From assembly GCA_964368985.1 (NCBI GenBank), contig CAYJDW010000001.1:47726-111725 (forward strand): a stretch of DNA of 64,000 nucleotides, read 5' to 3'. Source of the stretch: G023898405 sp964368985 (GTDB taxonomy: Bacteria; Myxococcota; UBA727; JABDBI01). The notes beneath the pieces were generated by a model, which had not been told where the DNA came from, ran no database searches, and saw only the letters and a list, made by a program, of their open reading frames with translations. How positions within the stretch are numbered: the first letter of the stretch is position 1; the number at the start of each line of letters is the position of its first letter. The position numbers and the translations under genes were made by a program. Below are positions 9,617-16,856 of the stretch, piece after piece.

Positions 9617-10438
9617 TTATTTTTGGCATTTTGGACAATAAAAAGTCGAGCGACCGCCTTGTTTGATCCGTTGTATGAGTGTCTGGCAGGCGAAACAATT
9701 TTCACCATCTCTTTGAAATACTTGCAAAAACTCAAGATTATCGCCTTTTTTTCCGGATCCATCGACGTAATTAGAAAAGGTGGTCCCGCTATTTTTAAAG
9801 GCCAAGTTTAAAACTTCGACGATGGCTATAACCAGTTTTTTATAGGTATTTGTGCTGATCTCTTGGCCGCTCTTGCTAGGATCAATACCCGCTAAAAAAA
9901 GCGCTTCTGACGCATAAATATTGCCTACACCTGCGACGATTGATTGGTCTAGCAATATTTCTTTAATCGCTCGAGAGGATTTTTTCATTGTATGAATTAA
10001 AGGCAGATGATCTTTAATGGTCATATGAAATGGATCAGGCCCTAAGCGGTTAATAATGGTTTTTTTACTGTGTTCATCGCAGGCATCGATCAAACCAAAG
10101 CGCCGAGGATCTACGTAGCGAATTTCTTGACTACTATGTTTAAGAGGCCAGCGAAGGTGGGTGTGCTTCATCAAAGGCGCGTCAATATCTTCAACTTTGA
10201 GTTGCCCCGTCATGCCAAGTTGGGCAACGATAGCAGTTTTTTGGTTGGCGCTGATAAATAATATTTTGCCATAGCAAGAAACCTCGTCGATTTTACTATT
10301 CTCAAGGCGCTTTAATGCCCCATAATCGGCAACTTTCCGTAAGCGGGCAGGGCTATGCCATAAAGAGCCAAGCTCTTTTCCCACTAAACTTTGACCGAGG
10401 GTTTTTGCCACGGTTTTTACTTCAGGTCCTTCAGGCAT
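9617..10438 (-). CDS. mutM: Formamidopyrimidine-DNA glycosylase
   Basis: A base-excision repair enzyme for 8-oxoguanine, 273 residues, matching the family. It begins MPEGPEVKTVAKTLG; Pro2 is the catalytic N-terminal nucleophile and Glu3 is replaced by the Glu at the next conserved place, so the N-terminus reads PEGPEV instead of PELPEV. The H2TH region includes DQSIVAGVGNIYASEALF. The C-terminal zinc finger has the four cysteines in CFACQTLIQRI and YCPKC. ATG at 10438 is fixed by the need for Pro2; the open frame extends 26 codons upstream. It sits 19 bases after the EamA gene and is probably cotranscribed. Confidence 0.95.
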   Translation of the reverse strand: MPEGPEVKTVAKTLGQSLVGKELGSLWHSPARLRKVADYGALKRLENSKIDEVSCYGKILFISANQKTAIVAQLGMTGQLKVEDIDAPLMKHTHLRWPLKHSSQEIRYVDPRRFGLIDACDEHSKKTIINRLGPDPFHMTIKDHLPLIHTMKKSSRAIKEILLDQSIVAGVGNIYASEALFLAGIDPSKSGQEISTNTYKKLVIAIVEVLNLAFKNSGTTFSNYVDGSGKKGDNLEFLQVFQRDGENCFACQTLIQRIKQGGRSTFYCPKCQK

Positions 10439-10457
10439 AGACCTGTTAATAAGCGGA

Positions 10458-11372
10458 TTAGAGGGTTGGTAAAGCGGGGTCGGTAGTGCCTCTGCGATTT
10501 TTTTGGGGGCTGACATCTTTTTTCACCAAGATGACCCCCAAAAGCGCCATGAGCCCTCCCACCAATTCGAGCGTAGAGGGCCATTCACTTAATACCAACC
10601 ATGCGAAAAGGGTCGATAAAAAGGGCATCATATAGAGGTAAGCGCTCGCTTTCGCCACTAAAGTTTTAGACAAACCATAGCTCCATAACCACTGGCCAAT
10701 GGTGGAGGGAACCAGTCCCAAAAAAATCGCAGCCCAGGTAGCGCTTGCAGGTGCCTTAGCAAACTCGTCAATTAAATTGGGCAGGAAAAAGAGCAAGGCC
10801 AGAGTGGCGAACCAGGTGGAAATCGCGCATACATGCCACGGCGAAAGTTGGCCGAGCATATATTTTTGCATAATCGATTGAATGCTGCCGCAAATGGTCG
10901 CTGTTATCACGAGCATGAGGCCCAAATTAAAATTGTGTTGGATAGGTTGACCTAGAACAATAATAGCGACGCCGATGCAGCTAATACTGATTGCAATAAT
11001 TGAATTCAAAGAGGTTCTCTCTTTGAGAAATCCCATGGCTAAAATAGTGTTGATAATCGGAGTTTGCGCCACCAAAAAACTGGCCATTCCCGGGCTAATA
11101 CTTTTTTCGCCGCTGTTGAGCAAAATGCTATAAGCCGCGGTGCCCACGGTGCCAATAAATAAAAGCGACAAAACTTGCTGGCGATTTAATCGCGGCAGTT
11201 TGGCATTAAAGAACATAGGCAGTGCGAGACAAATGGAGGCCAGCCCAAAGCGAAAAAGACCTACCGATCCCGGTGAATAGCCGGTGAGACTCATTCGAAT
11301 AGCCACGAATGCGCCCGACCATAAGATCACGGCACTTAAGAGGGCTAAATTTACTTTTAGCGCGTTTGACAT
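10458..11372 (-). CDS. EamA-family (drug/metabolite superfamily) transporter
   Basis: A 304-residue protein with ten predicted membrane segments in two repeated halves. Its N-terminus SAVILWSGAFVAIRMSL and the second-half segment TATICGSIQSIMQKYML follow the EamA pattern. Members export amino acids, metabolites or small drugs across the inner membrane; the substrate cannot be predicted here. The gene precedes mutM with a 19-base gap and follows the HIT-HAD lipoprotein gene with a 74-base gap, all on the minus strand. Confidence 0.88.
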   Translation of the reverse strand: MSNALKVNLALLSAVILWSGAFVAIRMSLTGYSPGSVGLFRFGLASICLALPMFFNAKLPRLNRQQVLSLLFIGTVGTAAYSILLNSGEKSISPGMASFLVAQTPIINTILAMGFLKERTSLNSIIAISISCIGVAIIVLGQPIQHNFNLGLMLVITATICGSIQSIMQKYMLGQLSPWHVCAISTWFATLALLFFLPNLIDEFAKAPASATWAAIFLGLVPSTIGQWLWSYGLSKTLVAKASAYLYMMPFLSTLFAWLVLSEWPSTLELVGGLMALLGVILVKKDVSPQKNRRGTTDPALPTL

Positions 11373-11446
11373 AGCTAAAAGATAATTATCCCTCAGATAG
11401 GGGCTTTGGCGCGATTCTTAGCTTTGTTTAATTATCTTCAGGTCCT

Positions 11447-13396
11447 TTAACCTTGTGTAGTCGTCATTGCGAGCGGAGCGCGGCAATCCATCCGGATTGG
11501 CGAGGGGCGCAGCAAGGACCAGGCTCCACTGAAAATCTCCAGCCTTGCGAGACAAAGGGGTCTTTGCAGAGGCCAAAAATTCCATCCAATCGTGGCATTG
11601 GTGCCGGGATGAATAGCTCCCTGATACCAAAAGCTGGTGGATGATTCGATTCCAGAGCCGGCTTCTCTGAGCTTATCGTGCACGTTCGTTACATTGTCCA
11701 TGCGATCATCGATGAAGAGCACCTTTTTAAAGGGATAATGCGGACGTGCAGCATTAAGAAATTGTCTCAGAAGAGTCCCTTTATTGGTGTAATTCGCATA
11801 AAGAACGCCATTTCGGTAAGTAGCACCAGGATTGAAGTTAGCGACCCAGGCATAGGAGGCATTTAATCCTAGGGCATTTAAATCCGCGTGGCCACCTTCA
11901 GCTAAATTTGCGGGCATATGGCGAGCGGTAAGCGCAATGAACTTAGCACCTGGATTGGTGGTAGTATTGGAGCACTGATTAATAAGAGCTTGCCACATTG
12001 TCAAGGTTCGGTTGTGTTCGGCGAGGCTCAGATTGGCAACATCTGGATAAGGCCAAGTATGACCAGCAACCCAAGCCAAAGTGGCATCAATATCAAAAAC
12101 TACCAAGGTTTCGTTATCAATCTGGCCTAATATTTCGTTGATATTAAAAGTTTTCATGGTGCGGTAAGCTTGTTTTGAGATAGCGGGAATACCGAGCGGA
12201 GTGGCATTATCACCTCTCACCACGTGAAAATGAAGATGTGGCTGCGATTGATTGGCATCACGCCCAGCATTGCTGATGAAACGAAAACTTCCTGTGCCCA
12301 CAGCCTGATTATCGACGATAATTTGATTGATTGCGGTCAACAGAACTTTCATTTCTTCTCCTGAACCATTCCTAAAGAAATCATAGGTCGAAACATAAGC
12401 ACCTTTGGGAATAGCCAACATATGCACCCTCGCTTGAGGACCTATATCCCTAAAAGTCATCGCTTTCACGGTGCCGAGAGTGTGAACGCGATAGTTGGCT
12501 CCGGCAAATGTTTCATCTACATAACTGCGAAAGGCGTGGTGCGGGCTGTATACCGCATTAATATCCACATTCGGCCCATGATGGCGACGATGCTGACCGG
12601 CAACTTGCACCGTATCGCCCAAAGGCTCGCCCCCAAACATGCGCCACGAAAAGGGCTGGCCAGCTTGAGGCAATTCATCGATTACCAATCGATAGCCATG
12701 GATGTTGAGTTTTAATGAATCCGCAAGCGTTGGGATTTGCCTAAAAGTCGCTTCTAAACGAGCTCCATCAAGAAGGGCGGCTTGGTAAAACTCCGCAAAA
12801 TTTGCATAAGATGTGCCATCGGCCTTTTTTGGCACCACGCTCACATCGACTTTCGCAGTCCCGCTTTTTGTTCGCGATACAGTCAATTTATCCGTGCTCA
12901 AAGAAGCCACTTCAAGCCCAGGCACTGCATTGAAAAATTCTTTTAATGGACCAGCAGTTTTGGCGATTTCTTGGCAGTTATTGGTAAAAATCTTTCCGCC
13001 AAGTCGCTCAACTTTTTCAGCCGCCACATTACAATTGGCGATGTTTTGATTCTGATTATTCTGCTGTTGCTGATTATTCTGCTGNNNNNNNNNNNNNNNN
13101 NNNNNNNNNNNNNNNNNNNNNNNNNNNNNNNNNNNNNNNNNNNNNNNNNNNNNNNNNNNNNNNNNNNNNNNNNNNNNNNNNNNNTGCTGATTATTCTGCT
13201 GTTGCTGATTATTCTGCTGCTGCTGATTATTCTGCTGTTGCTGATTATTCTGCTGCTGCTGATTATTCTGCTGGGGTGGAGTAGTTTGTTGAGGTTGCTC
13301 AACTATAATACCCGGTTTGCTTTCAATATCCTCAAGCTCAATGGGGCTGCAGGAAGCATAAAGTATCGATAATAATAAGAAAAAATAATTTTTCAT
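11447..13396 (-). CDS. Lipoprotein with Gln/Asn repeats, HIT domain and HAD phosphatase domain
   Basis: Signal peptide with lipobox (SILYASC, Cys16) points to a lipid-anchored exported protein. A Gln/Asn tract of 18-base repeats follows, interrupted by 100 N. Next is a HIT domain: FRDIGPQARVHMLAIPK, then FRFISNAGRDANQSQ and the catalytic HLHFHVV (about residues 384-390). It is followed by a HAD domain with VVFDIDATL (DxD nucleophile, about residues 435-440), TARHMP, and a late acidic motif LFIDDRMDN (about residue 558). HIT enzymes hydrolyse nucleotide phosphoramidates or anhydrides; HAD lipoproteins such as e(P4) dephosphorylate nucleotides. A joint role in nucleotide scavenging is inference. 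The last dozen residues are encoded by a family A repeat. True length is unknown because of the gap. Confidence 0.75.
   Translation of the reverse strand: MKNYFFLLLSILYASCSPIELEDIESKPGIIVEQPQQTTPPQQNNQQQQNNQQQQNNQQQQNNQQQQNNQXXXXXXXXXXXXXXXXXXXXXXXXXXXXXXXXXXQQNNQQQQNNQNQNIANCNVAAEKVERLGGKIFTNNCQEIAKTAGPLKEFFNAVPGLEVASLSTDKLTVSRTKSGTAKVDVSVVPKKADGTSYANFAEFYQAALLDGARLEATFRQIPTLADSLKLNIHGYRLVIDELPQAGQPFSWRMFGGEPLGDTVQVAGQHRRHHGPNVDINAVYSPHHAFRSYVDETFAGANYRVHTLGTVKAMTFRDIGPQARVHMLAIPKGAYVSTYDFFRNGSGEEMKVLLTAINQIIVDNQAVGTGSFRFISNAGRDANQSQPHLHFHVVRGDNATPLGIPAISKQAYRTMKTFNINEILGQIDNETLVVFDIDATLAWVAGHTWPYPDVANLSLAEHNRTLTMWQALINQCSNTTTNPGAKFIALTARHMPANLAEGGHADLNALGLNASYAWVANFNPGATYRNGVLYANYTNKGTLLRQFLNAARPHYPFKKVLFIDDRMDNVTNVHDKLREAGSGIESSTSFWYQGAIHPGTNATIGWNFWPLQRPLCLARLEIFSGAWSLLRPSPIRMDCRAPLAMTTTQG
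11462..11490. repeat. Family A repeat, single arm (copy A3) inside a coding end
   Basis: One 29-base arm, with CATTGCGAGCGGAGCGCGGC, matches the right arm of copy A2 except at one base. Read on the minus strand it encodes MDCRAPLAMT, the C-terminus of the HIT-HAD lipoprotein. No second arm lies nearby. Confidence 0.8.
13051..13271. repeat. 18-base tandem repeat with 100-N assembly gap
   Basis: Copies of an 18-base unit (CTGCTGTTGCTGATTATT and one-base variants) flank a run of N from 13085 to 13184. On the minus strand they encode QQQQNN-type repeats. Exactly 100 N is a conventional placeholder, so the copy number is unknown. Confidence 0.9.
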
Positions 13397-13507
13397 TCAG
13401 GTCTCTAAAAAGCATTATAGGTTGACAGTGTACTAATTAATTTTTCTTATGCAATAGAATGATGGCTTTAAATTTTATTTTTTACTGTGAATTTATTGTG
13501 CTTGAAT

Positions 13508-13537
13508 TTGGTTATTTTGATTATTATTTTATATACT
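13508..13537 (+). promoter_or_regulatory. Possible promoter of mscL, close to the start codon
   Basis: TATACT at 13532-13537 with TTGGTT 18 bases upstream (13508-13513). Initiation would fall at about 13543-13545, at or next to the mscL ATG, and no Shine-Dalgarno sequence precedes that ATG. Weak -35 match. Confidence 0.3.
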
Positions 13538-13544
13538 TTTAAAC

Positions 13545-13892
13545 ATGAGTATAATCAAAGAATTTAAAGAGTTTGCTATCAAAGGCAGCGTGGTTGATCT
13601 GGCGGTTGCGGTCATTATTGGAACTGCTTTTGGGAAAATCGTTGCATCGCTGGTTCAGGATATTTTGATGCCGCTTCTGGGAAAAATTATGGGAGGAATA
13701 AATTTAAGTAAACTAAACATAGTGTTAGCCGAGGCAAAAATAGAAAATGGCCGAGAAATATCGCCGCCGGTCTTACTGCAAGTGGGAAATTTTCTTAATA
13801 CGGTGGTCGATTTTTTCTTCATCGCTGTGGCGGTATTTTTGGTTATTCGGCTGCTTATGAGAGCCCAGCCGCCCGCTAAGCCCACCGTCTAA
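13545..13892 (+). CDS. mscL: Large-conductance mechanosensitive channel
   Basis: A 115-residue inner-membrane channel that opens under turgor stress. The N-terminus MSIIKEFKEFAIKGSVVDLAVAV and the pore helix VIIGTAFGKIVASLVQDILMPLLG are typical MscL; the second membrane helix is FLNTVVDFFFIAVAVFLVIRLL. E. coli MscL has 136 residues, and the C-terminal cytoplasmic helix bundle is absent here: the protein stops at RAQPPAKPTV. The stop overlaps the stop of the convergent ribA by three bases. No ribosome-binding site is visible before the ATG. Confidence 0.94.
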   Translation: MSIIKEFKEFAIKGSVVDLAVAVIIGTAFGKIVASLVQDILMPLLGKIMGGINLSKLNIVLAEAKIENGREISPPVLLQVGNFLNTVVDFFFIAVAVFLVIRLLMRAQPPAKPTV

Positions 13893-14560
13893 AAGCGTCC
13901 ATCGATCAACCAGTTTTCAATTTGTTCAGGTGCTGGCTTAGCGCGGTCAAGAAAATGGCCCATGCGTTGGCCTTTAACCTTCATATAGTCTTTGGCCAGA
14001 TGAGGAACATCAGCCACATGAGACAAGCGTTCCACAACATGGATGCCTGCATTAACTAAAGCATCAACTTTGTTGGGATTATTGGTCATCAGACGGACGG
14101 ATGCGATATTTAAATCCCGTAAAATACGGATGGCGCAATAGAATTCGCGACTGTCGTCCGGAAAGCCTAAAATGCGGTTAGCATCCACGGTATCAACGCC
14201 GCCTTCTTGCAGATTATAGGCTTTGATCTTATTGCCCAAACCGATCCCGCGCCCTTCTTGACGCAAATAGAGGAGCACACCAGCCCCTTCGGCGGCTATC
14301 ATGGACATGGCCTTATCAAGCTGATGTTTGCAGTCGCATTTAAGCGAGGCAAAAACTTCCCCGGTCAGACATTCCGATTGAATTCTCGATAAAACGCCAG
14401 ATTTATTCTCCACGTCGCCTTTTACAAGCGCGACATGTTCTAGTCCATCCTGCAAATGATAAACGACGCAGCGAAAATCGCCGTAGCTCGTGGGCAATAC
14501 AGTTTCGGCAAAGCGGATATTGCCAAGCATAATCGCTTCCCTACTTAAGCAAGCAACCAT
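13889..14560 (-). CDS. ribA: GTP cyclohydrolase II
   Basis: First enzyme of riboflavin synthesis, converting GTP to the diaminopyrimidine precursor. The zinc site is SECLTGEVFASLKCDC, the catalytic region YLRQEGRGIGLGNKIKAYNLQ, and the GTP-binding end has MTNNPNKVDALVNAG. It is a stand-alone RibA rather than a RibBA fusion; at 223 residues it is somewhat longer than E. coli RibA (196). ATG at 14560 has AGGAAG four bases upstream; a second ATG at 14530 also has GGGAAG before it, so either start is possible. No FMN riboswitch-like structure is seen upstream. No other rib gene is in the window. Confidence 0.95.
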   Translation of the reverse strand: MVACLSREAIMLGNIRFAETVLPTSYGDFRCVVYHLQDGLEHVALVKGDVENKSGVLSRIQSECLTGEVFASLKCDCKHQLDKAMSMIAAEGAGVLLYLRQEGRGIGLGNKIKAYNLQEGGVDTVDANRILGFPDDSREFYCAIRILRDLNIASVRLMTNNPNKVDALVNAGIHVVERLSHVADVPHLAKDYMKVKGQRMGHFLDRAKPAPEQIENWLIDGRF

Positions 14561-14673
14561 AAACTTCCTGGAAAAGGTTTCGCCTCATAATATCACGGAG
14601 TTTTTGTTCGTCTAGCAAGGCCTAAGTCCCGAAAATACCATGTTTAAGGAAGGAACAGCTGTTTATCCATCGC

Positions 14674-14701
14674 TTGACAATCACCTATCAGTGACTATGG
14701 C
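14674..14701 (+). promoter_or_regulatory. Likely sigma70 promoter for the FmdB-ferritin pair
   Basis: TTGACA (14674-14679) and TATGGC (14696-14701) are separated by 16 bases. Initiation near 14708 would leave a leader of about 30 bases before the FmdB ATG, which has GGAGG at a good distance. Confidence 0.45.
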
Positions 14702-14737
14702 AATGGTCAGATTCAAAACTAAGATCCGGAGGACTTT

Positions 14738-15031
14738 ATGCCAATTTATGAATATGCCTGTGAAAAATGCCAAAAAACCACTGAGCTTTTACAAAAAGTA
14801 GGGGAAGACAGCCCCGAACTTTGCCCCATGTGCGGAACTTCCGGTACGCTTAAAAAAGTGGTCAGCAACAGCGCGTTTCACTTAAAAGGCGGCGGTTGGT
14901 ACAAGGATTTATATTCATCAACCAAGGCCAGCGACGACAAAGGAAGTTCTTCAACACCAGCAGTGTCAAAGCCCAAGGAAGAGAGTACACTGAGTCCATC
15001 GTCTGATAAAAAAGGCGACAAGACTGAATAG
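14738..15031 (+). CDS. FmdB-family zinc-ribbon protein
   Basis: A 97-residue protein whose first half is the FmdB/CxxC_CxxC zinc ribbon: MPIYEYACEKCQKTTELLQK, then LCPMCGTSGTLKKVVSNSAF. The two CxxC pairs would bind one zinc ion. The second half is low-complexity Ser/Lys/Pro. FmdB proteins were named for a putative regulatory role at formamidase genes; the general function is unsettled. The start has GGAGG upstream. The next gene starts eight bases after the stop, so the two are an operon. Confidence 0.85.
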   Translation: MPIYEYACEKCQKTTELLQKVGEDSPELCPMCGTSGTLKKVVSNSAFHLKGGGWYKDLYSSTKASDDKGSSSTPAVSKPKEESTLSPSSDKKGDKTE

Positions 15032-15039
15032 GAGTGTTT

Positions 15040-15585
15040 ATGTCAAAAAAAACATTTATTTCCGATATTGAAAAAATTCGCGACCGTGCTCGTAAGCACA
15101 TGGAGAAAGGCGCCATCACCGACGGATATCGAGGTGACCGGGAACAAGTTATCGCCATTCTTAATGAGGCATTGGCCACTGAGATTGTTTGCGTTTTGCG
15201 CTATAAAAGTCACTATTTTTTAGCCACCGGTATTCACTCTGAAGCGGTAGCCAATGAATTTTTACAACATGCTAATGAAGAACAGGCCCATGCTGACGCC
15301 ATTTCTAGGCGCATTGTTCAGTTAGGCGGCCGCCCTAATTGGTCCCCTGAAGGCTTACAAAAGCGAAGTCATGCTGATTATGTGGAGGGACATTCCTTAA
15401 AGCAAATGATTGAAGAAAATCTGGTAGCAGAACGGATTGCCATTGATAGTTATCGCGAAATGATCAGTTATGTCGGCGGCGATGATCCAACAACGAGACG
15501 AATTTTAGAAGACATCTTGGCGCAGGAAGAAGAGCATGCGGATGAGTTGGCGAATTTGTTAAGTGGTGTGGAGAAAGAGAAATAG
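15040..15585 (+). CDS. Ferritin-like (bacterioferritin/Dps-type) protein
   Basis: A 181-residue four-helix protein. Iron-binding residues of a ferritin-type di-iron site are visible: the first helix EALATEIVCVLRYKSHYF, then FLQHANEEQAHADAISRRI (ExxH), and the second half has EENLVAERIAIDSYREM and LAQEEEHADEL (ExxH). It probably stores iron or detoxifies peroxide in the cytoplasm. I chose ATG at 15040, which has AGGAG five bases upstream; an in-frame GTG at 15034 overlaps that site. It is the second gene of the FmdB operon. Whether it is closer to bacterioferritin or to Dps-like ferritins I cannot tell. Confidence 0.82.
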   Translation: MSKKTFISDIEKIRDRARKHMEKGAITDGYRGDREQVIAILNEALATEIVCVLRYKSHYFLATGIHSEAVANEFLQHANEEQAHADAISRRIVQLGGRPNWSPEGLQKRSHADYVEGHSLKQMIEENLVAERIAIDSYREMISYVGGDDPTTRRILEDILAQEEEHADELANLLSGVEKEK

Positions 15586-15630
15586 GGCTTCCAAACCTTT
15601 TTTCTAAATAGGCCTAAGGCTTAGCACGAC

Positions 15631-15778
15631 AACTCCTCGCCCGCTTGCGGGAGAGGCCAGGGAGAGGGTGGAGGGCCTCAAAGTTTTGGCGTTATTTTTC
15701 AGCTAACCCGGAAAGTTTCCTAACTCCACCCTCACCCCCAGCCCTCTCCCGCAAGCGGGCGAGGGAGCGTGGTGCTTC
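15631..15778. repeat. Family B paired palindromic repeat (copy B1)
   Basis: Left half has CCCGCTTGCGGGAGAGG and GAGAGGGTGGAG; right half is its near inverse (CTCCACCCTC, CTCTCCCGCAAGCGGGCGAG). The roughly 50-base core differs from those of the other copies. It begins about 45 bases after the ferritin stop. Confidence 0.85.
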
Positions 15779-15810
15779 ATTTAGCCTCAACATCAATGAG
15801 GCTCCCCCAC

Positions 15811-15835
15811 AAAAAAGCGAGCCATCAAGGCTCGC
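15811..15835 (-). terminator. Rho-independent terminator of the NYN gene
   Basis: A seven-base perfect stem, GCGAGCC / GGCTCGC, with a five-base loop is followed on the minus strand by six T. It lies 25 bases past the NYN-gene stop. Confidence 0.82.
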
Positions 15836-15859
15836 CCCTATCAACTCTTAATTTAACAT

Positions 15860-16798
15860 CTAATCAAGAGCTAATTCATTGCCCGATCGATCGGCATCAA
15901 ATGCCCTCGTTTTGGTGGTGGCTGGTGTTCCAGACAAGAAACGGTCTGAAACTCTAATCGCCAAAGCTCCATCGGGAGCGTTGTAGGTTTCAACAAAGCC
16001 CTTAGCGAGCAATTTATCGAGAACCATGCGGCGATTATCCGGGGTAGTATCTAGGTGAGCTGAGCGCCAGCGGGTCAGAAAATATCCCAGGCCGACATAG
16101 CCACCGCTAAATTTATTTTGTGCTTGCTGCAATTCTGCCAAGAAAGAATCCATAGAAATATCGCCGGTTACGGTAGAAATTTCTAGGTTAGACTCATGTT
16201 CGTTGACATAAGGTGAATGGCTGTCTTCTTCTGGACCTAACTCACGTTCAAATTCAGCAAGACCTTCAAGCATGTCGATGTGATCAAAAGCAGCGCTTCT
16301 GATACGCTTGCTTACGCCGGTACCGCCCCAGCTTGCGATATAAGCTTGTTTACCCAGCTGACGCACCGCTTTAATGGCTGGCGCATAATCCGCATCACCT
16401 GACATCAATACTAAGGTGTCATAGGCATTTTGGGCGGCCATTTGCACCATATTGGCCACCATGGTGGTGTCCACTTCTTTTTCCAGCACATAACGATTTT
16501 CCACACCGCAATCACTGCAGGTGATGGAGCCGACTTTGCGCTTAAAGGTGTGCACAAAAAAACCTGGTTGGGTCTCAAGCATGTCGAGAAAGCCGGCCAG
16601 TTTTTGTTGGGGATCCGTTTGGCCTTGTTGCAGGGAATCGTCGATTCCGGTGTAATAATAAGCGCCCCACAGGCTATCGCCACGGGCCTTTTGTACTAAC
16701 CAATCAGCCAGGCGAGCGAAATCAATTCTTCGGCCTTTAGCAGCTTCACGCCACCCAGAATAAAAATTTTTACCATCAAAAAATAGAGCAACACGCAT
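15860..16798 (-). CDS. NYN-domain (LabA/DUF88) putative nuclease
   Basis: The N-terminal ~190 residues form a NYN domain of the PIN-like fold. The acidic catalytic positions are in ALFFDGKNFYSGW (Asp8), EKEVDTTMVANM and VLMSGDADYAPA. An internal CSDC pair is present. After an acidic linker, residues ~220-300 look like a winged-helix or other small domain (SGGYVGLGYFLTRWRSAH). LabA-type proteins are thought to be metal-dependent RNases, and many have nucleic-acid-binding tails. The start ATG at 16798 is unambiguous. It is monocistronic, with its own terminator. Confidence 0.85.
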   Translation of the reverse strand: MRVALFFDGKNFYSGWREAAKGRRIDFARLADWLVQKARGDSLWGAYYYTGIDDSLQQGQTDPQQKLAGFLDMLETQPGFFVHTFKRKVGSITCSDCGVENRYVLEKEVDTTMVANMVQMAAQNAYDTLVLMSGDADYAPAIKAVRQLGKQAYIASWGGTGVSKRIRSAAFDHIDMLEGLAEFERELGPEEDSHSPYVNEHESNLEISTVTGDISMDSFLAELQQAQNKFSGGYVGLGYFLTRWRSAHLDTTPDNRRMVLDKLLAKGFVETYNAPDGALAIRVSDRFLSGTPATTKTRAFDADRSGNELALD

Positions 16799-16856
16799 TT
16801 ACTAACCCCACATGAAGAAATTGTTCTTCAAAAAAATTGCTAACACCTGAAACTGT

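Noticed and set aside
13051..13271. CRISPR array (regular short repeats)
   Set aside because: The repeats are directly adjacent 18-base units without spacers, in frame, and encode Gln/Asn residues.
14561..14737. FMN riboswitch upstream of ribA
   Set aside because: The conserved RFN sequence blocks are not seen, and the distance to the ribA start is too short on the minus strand.
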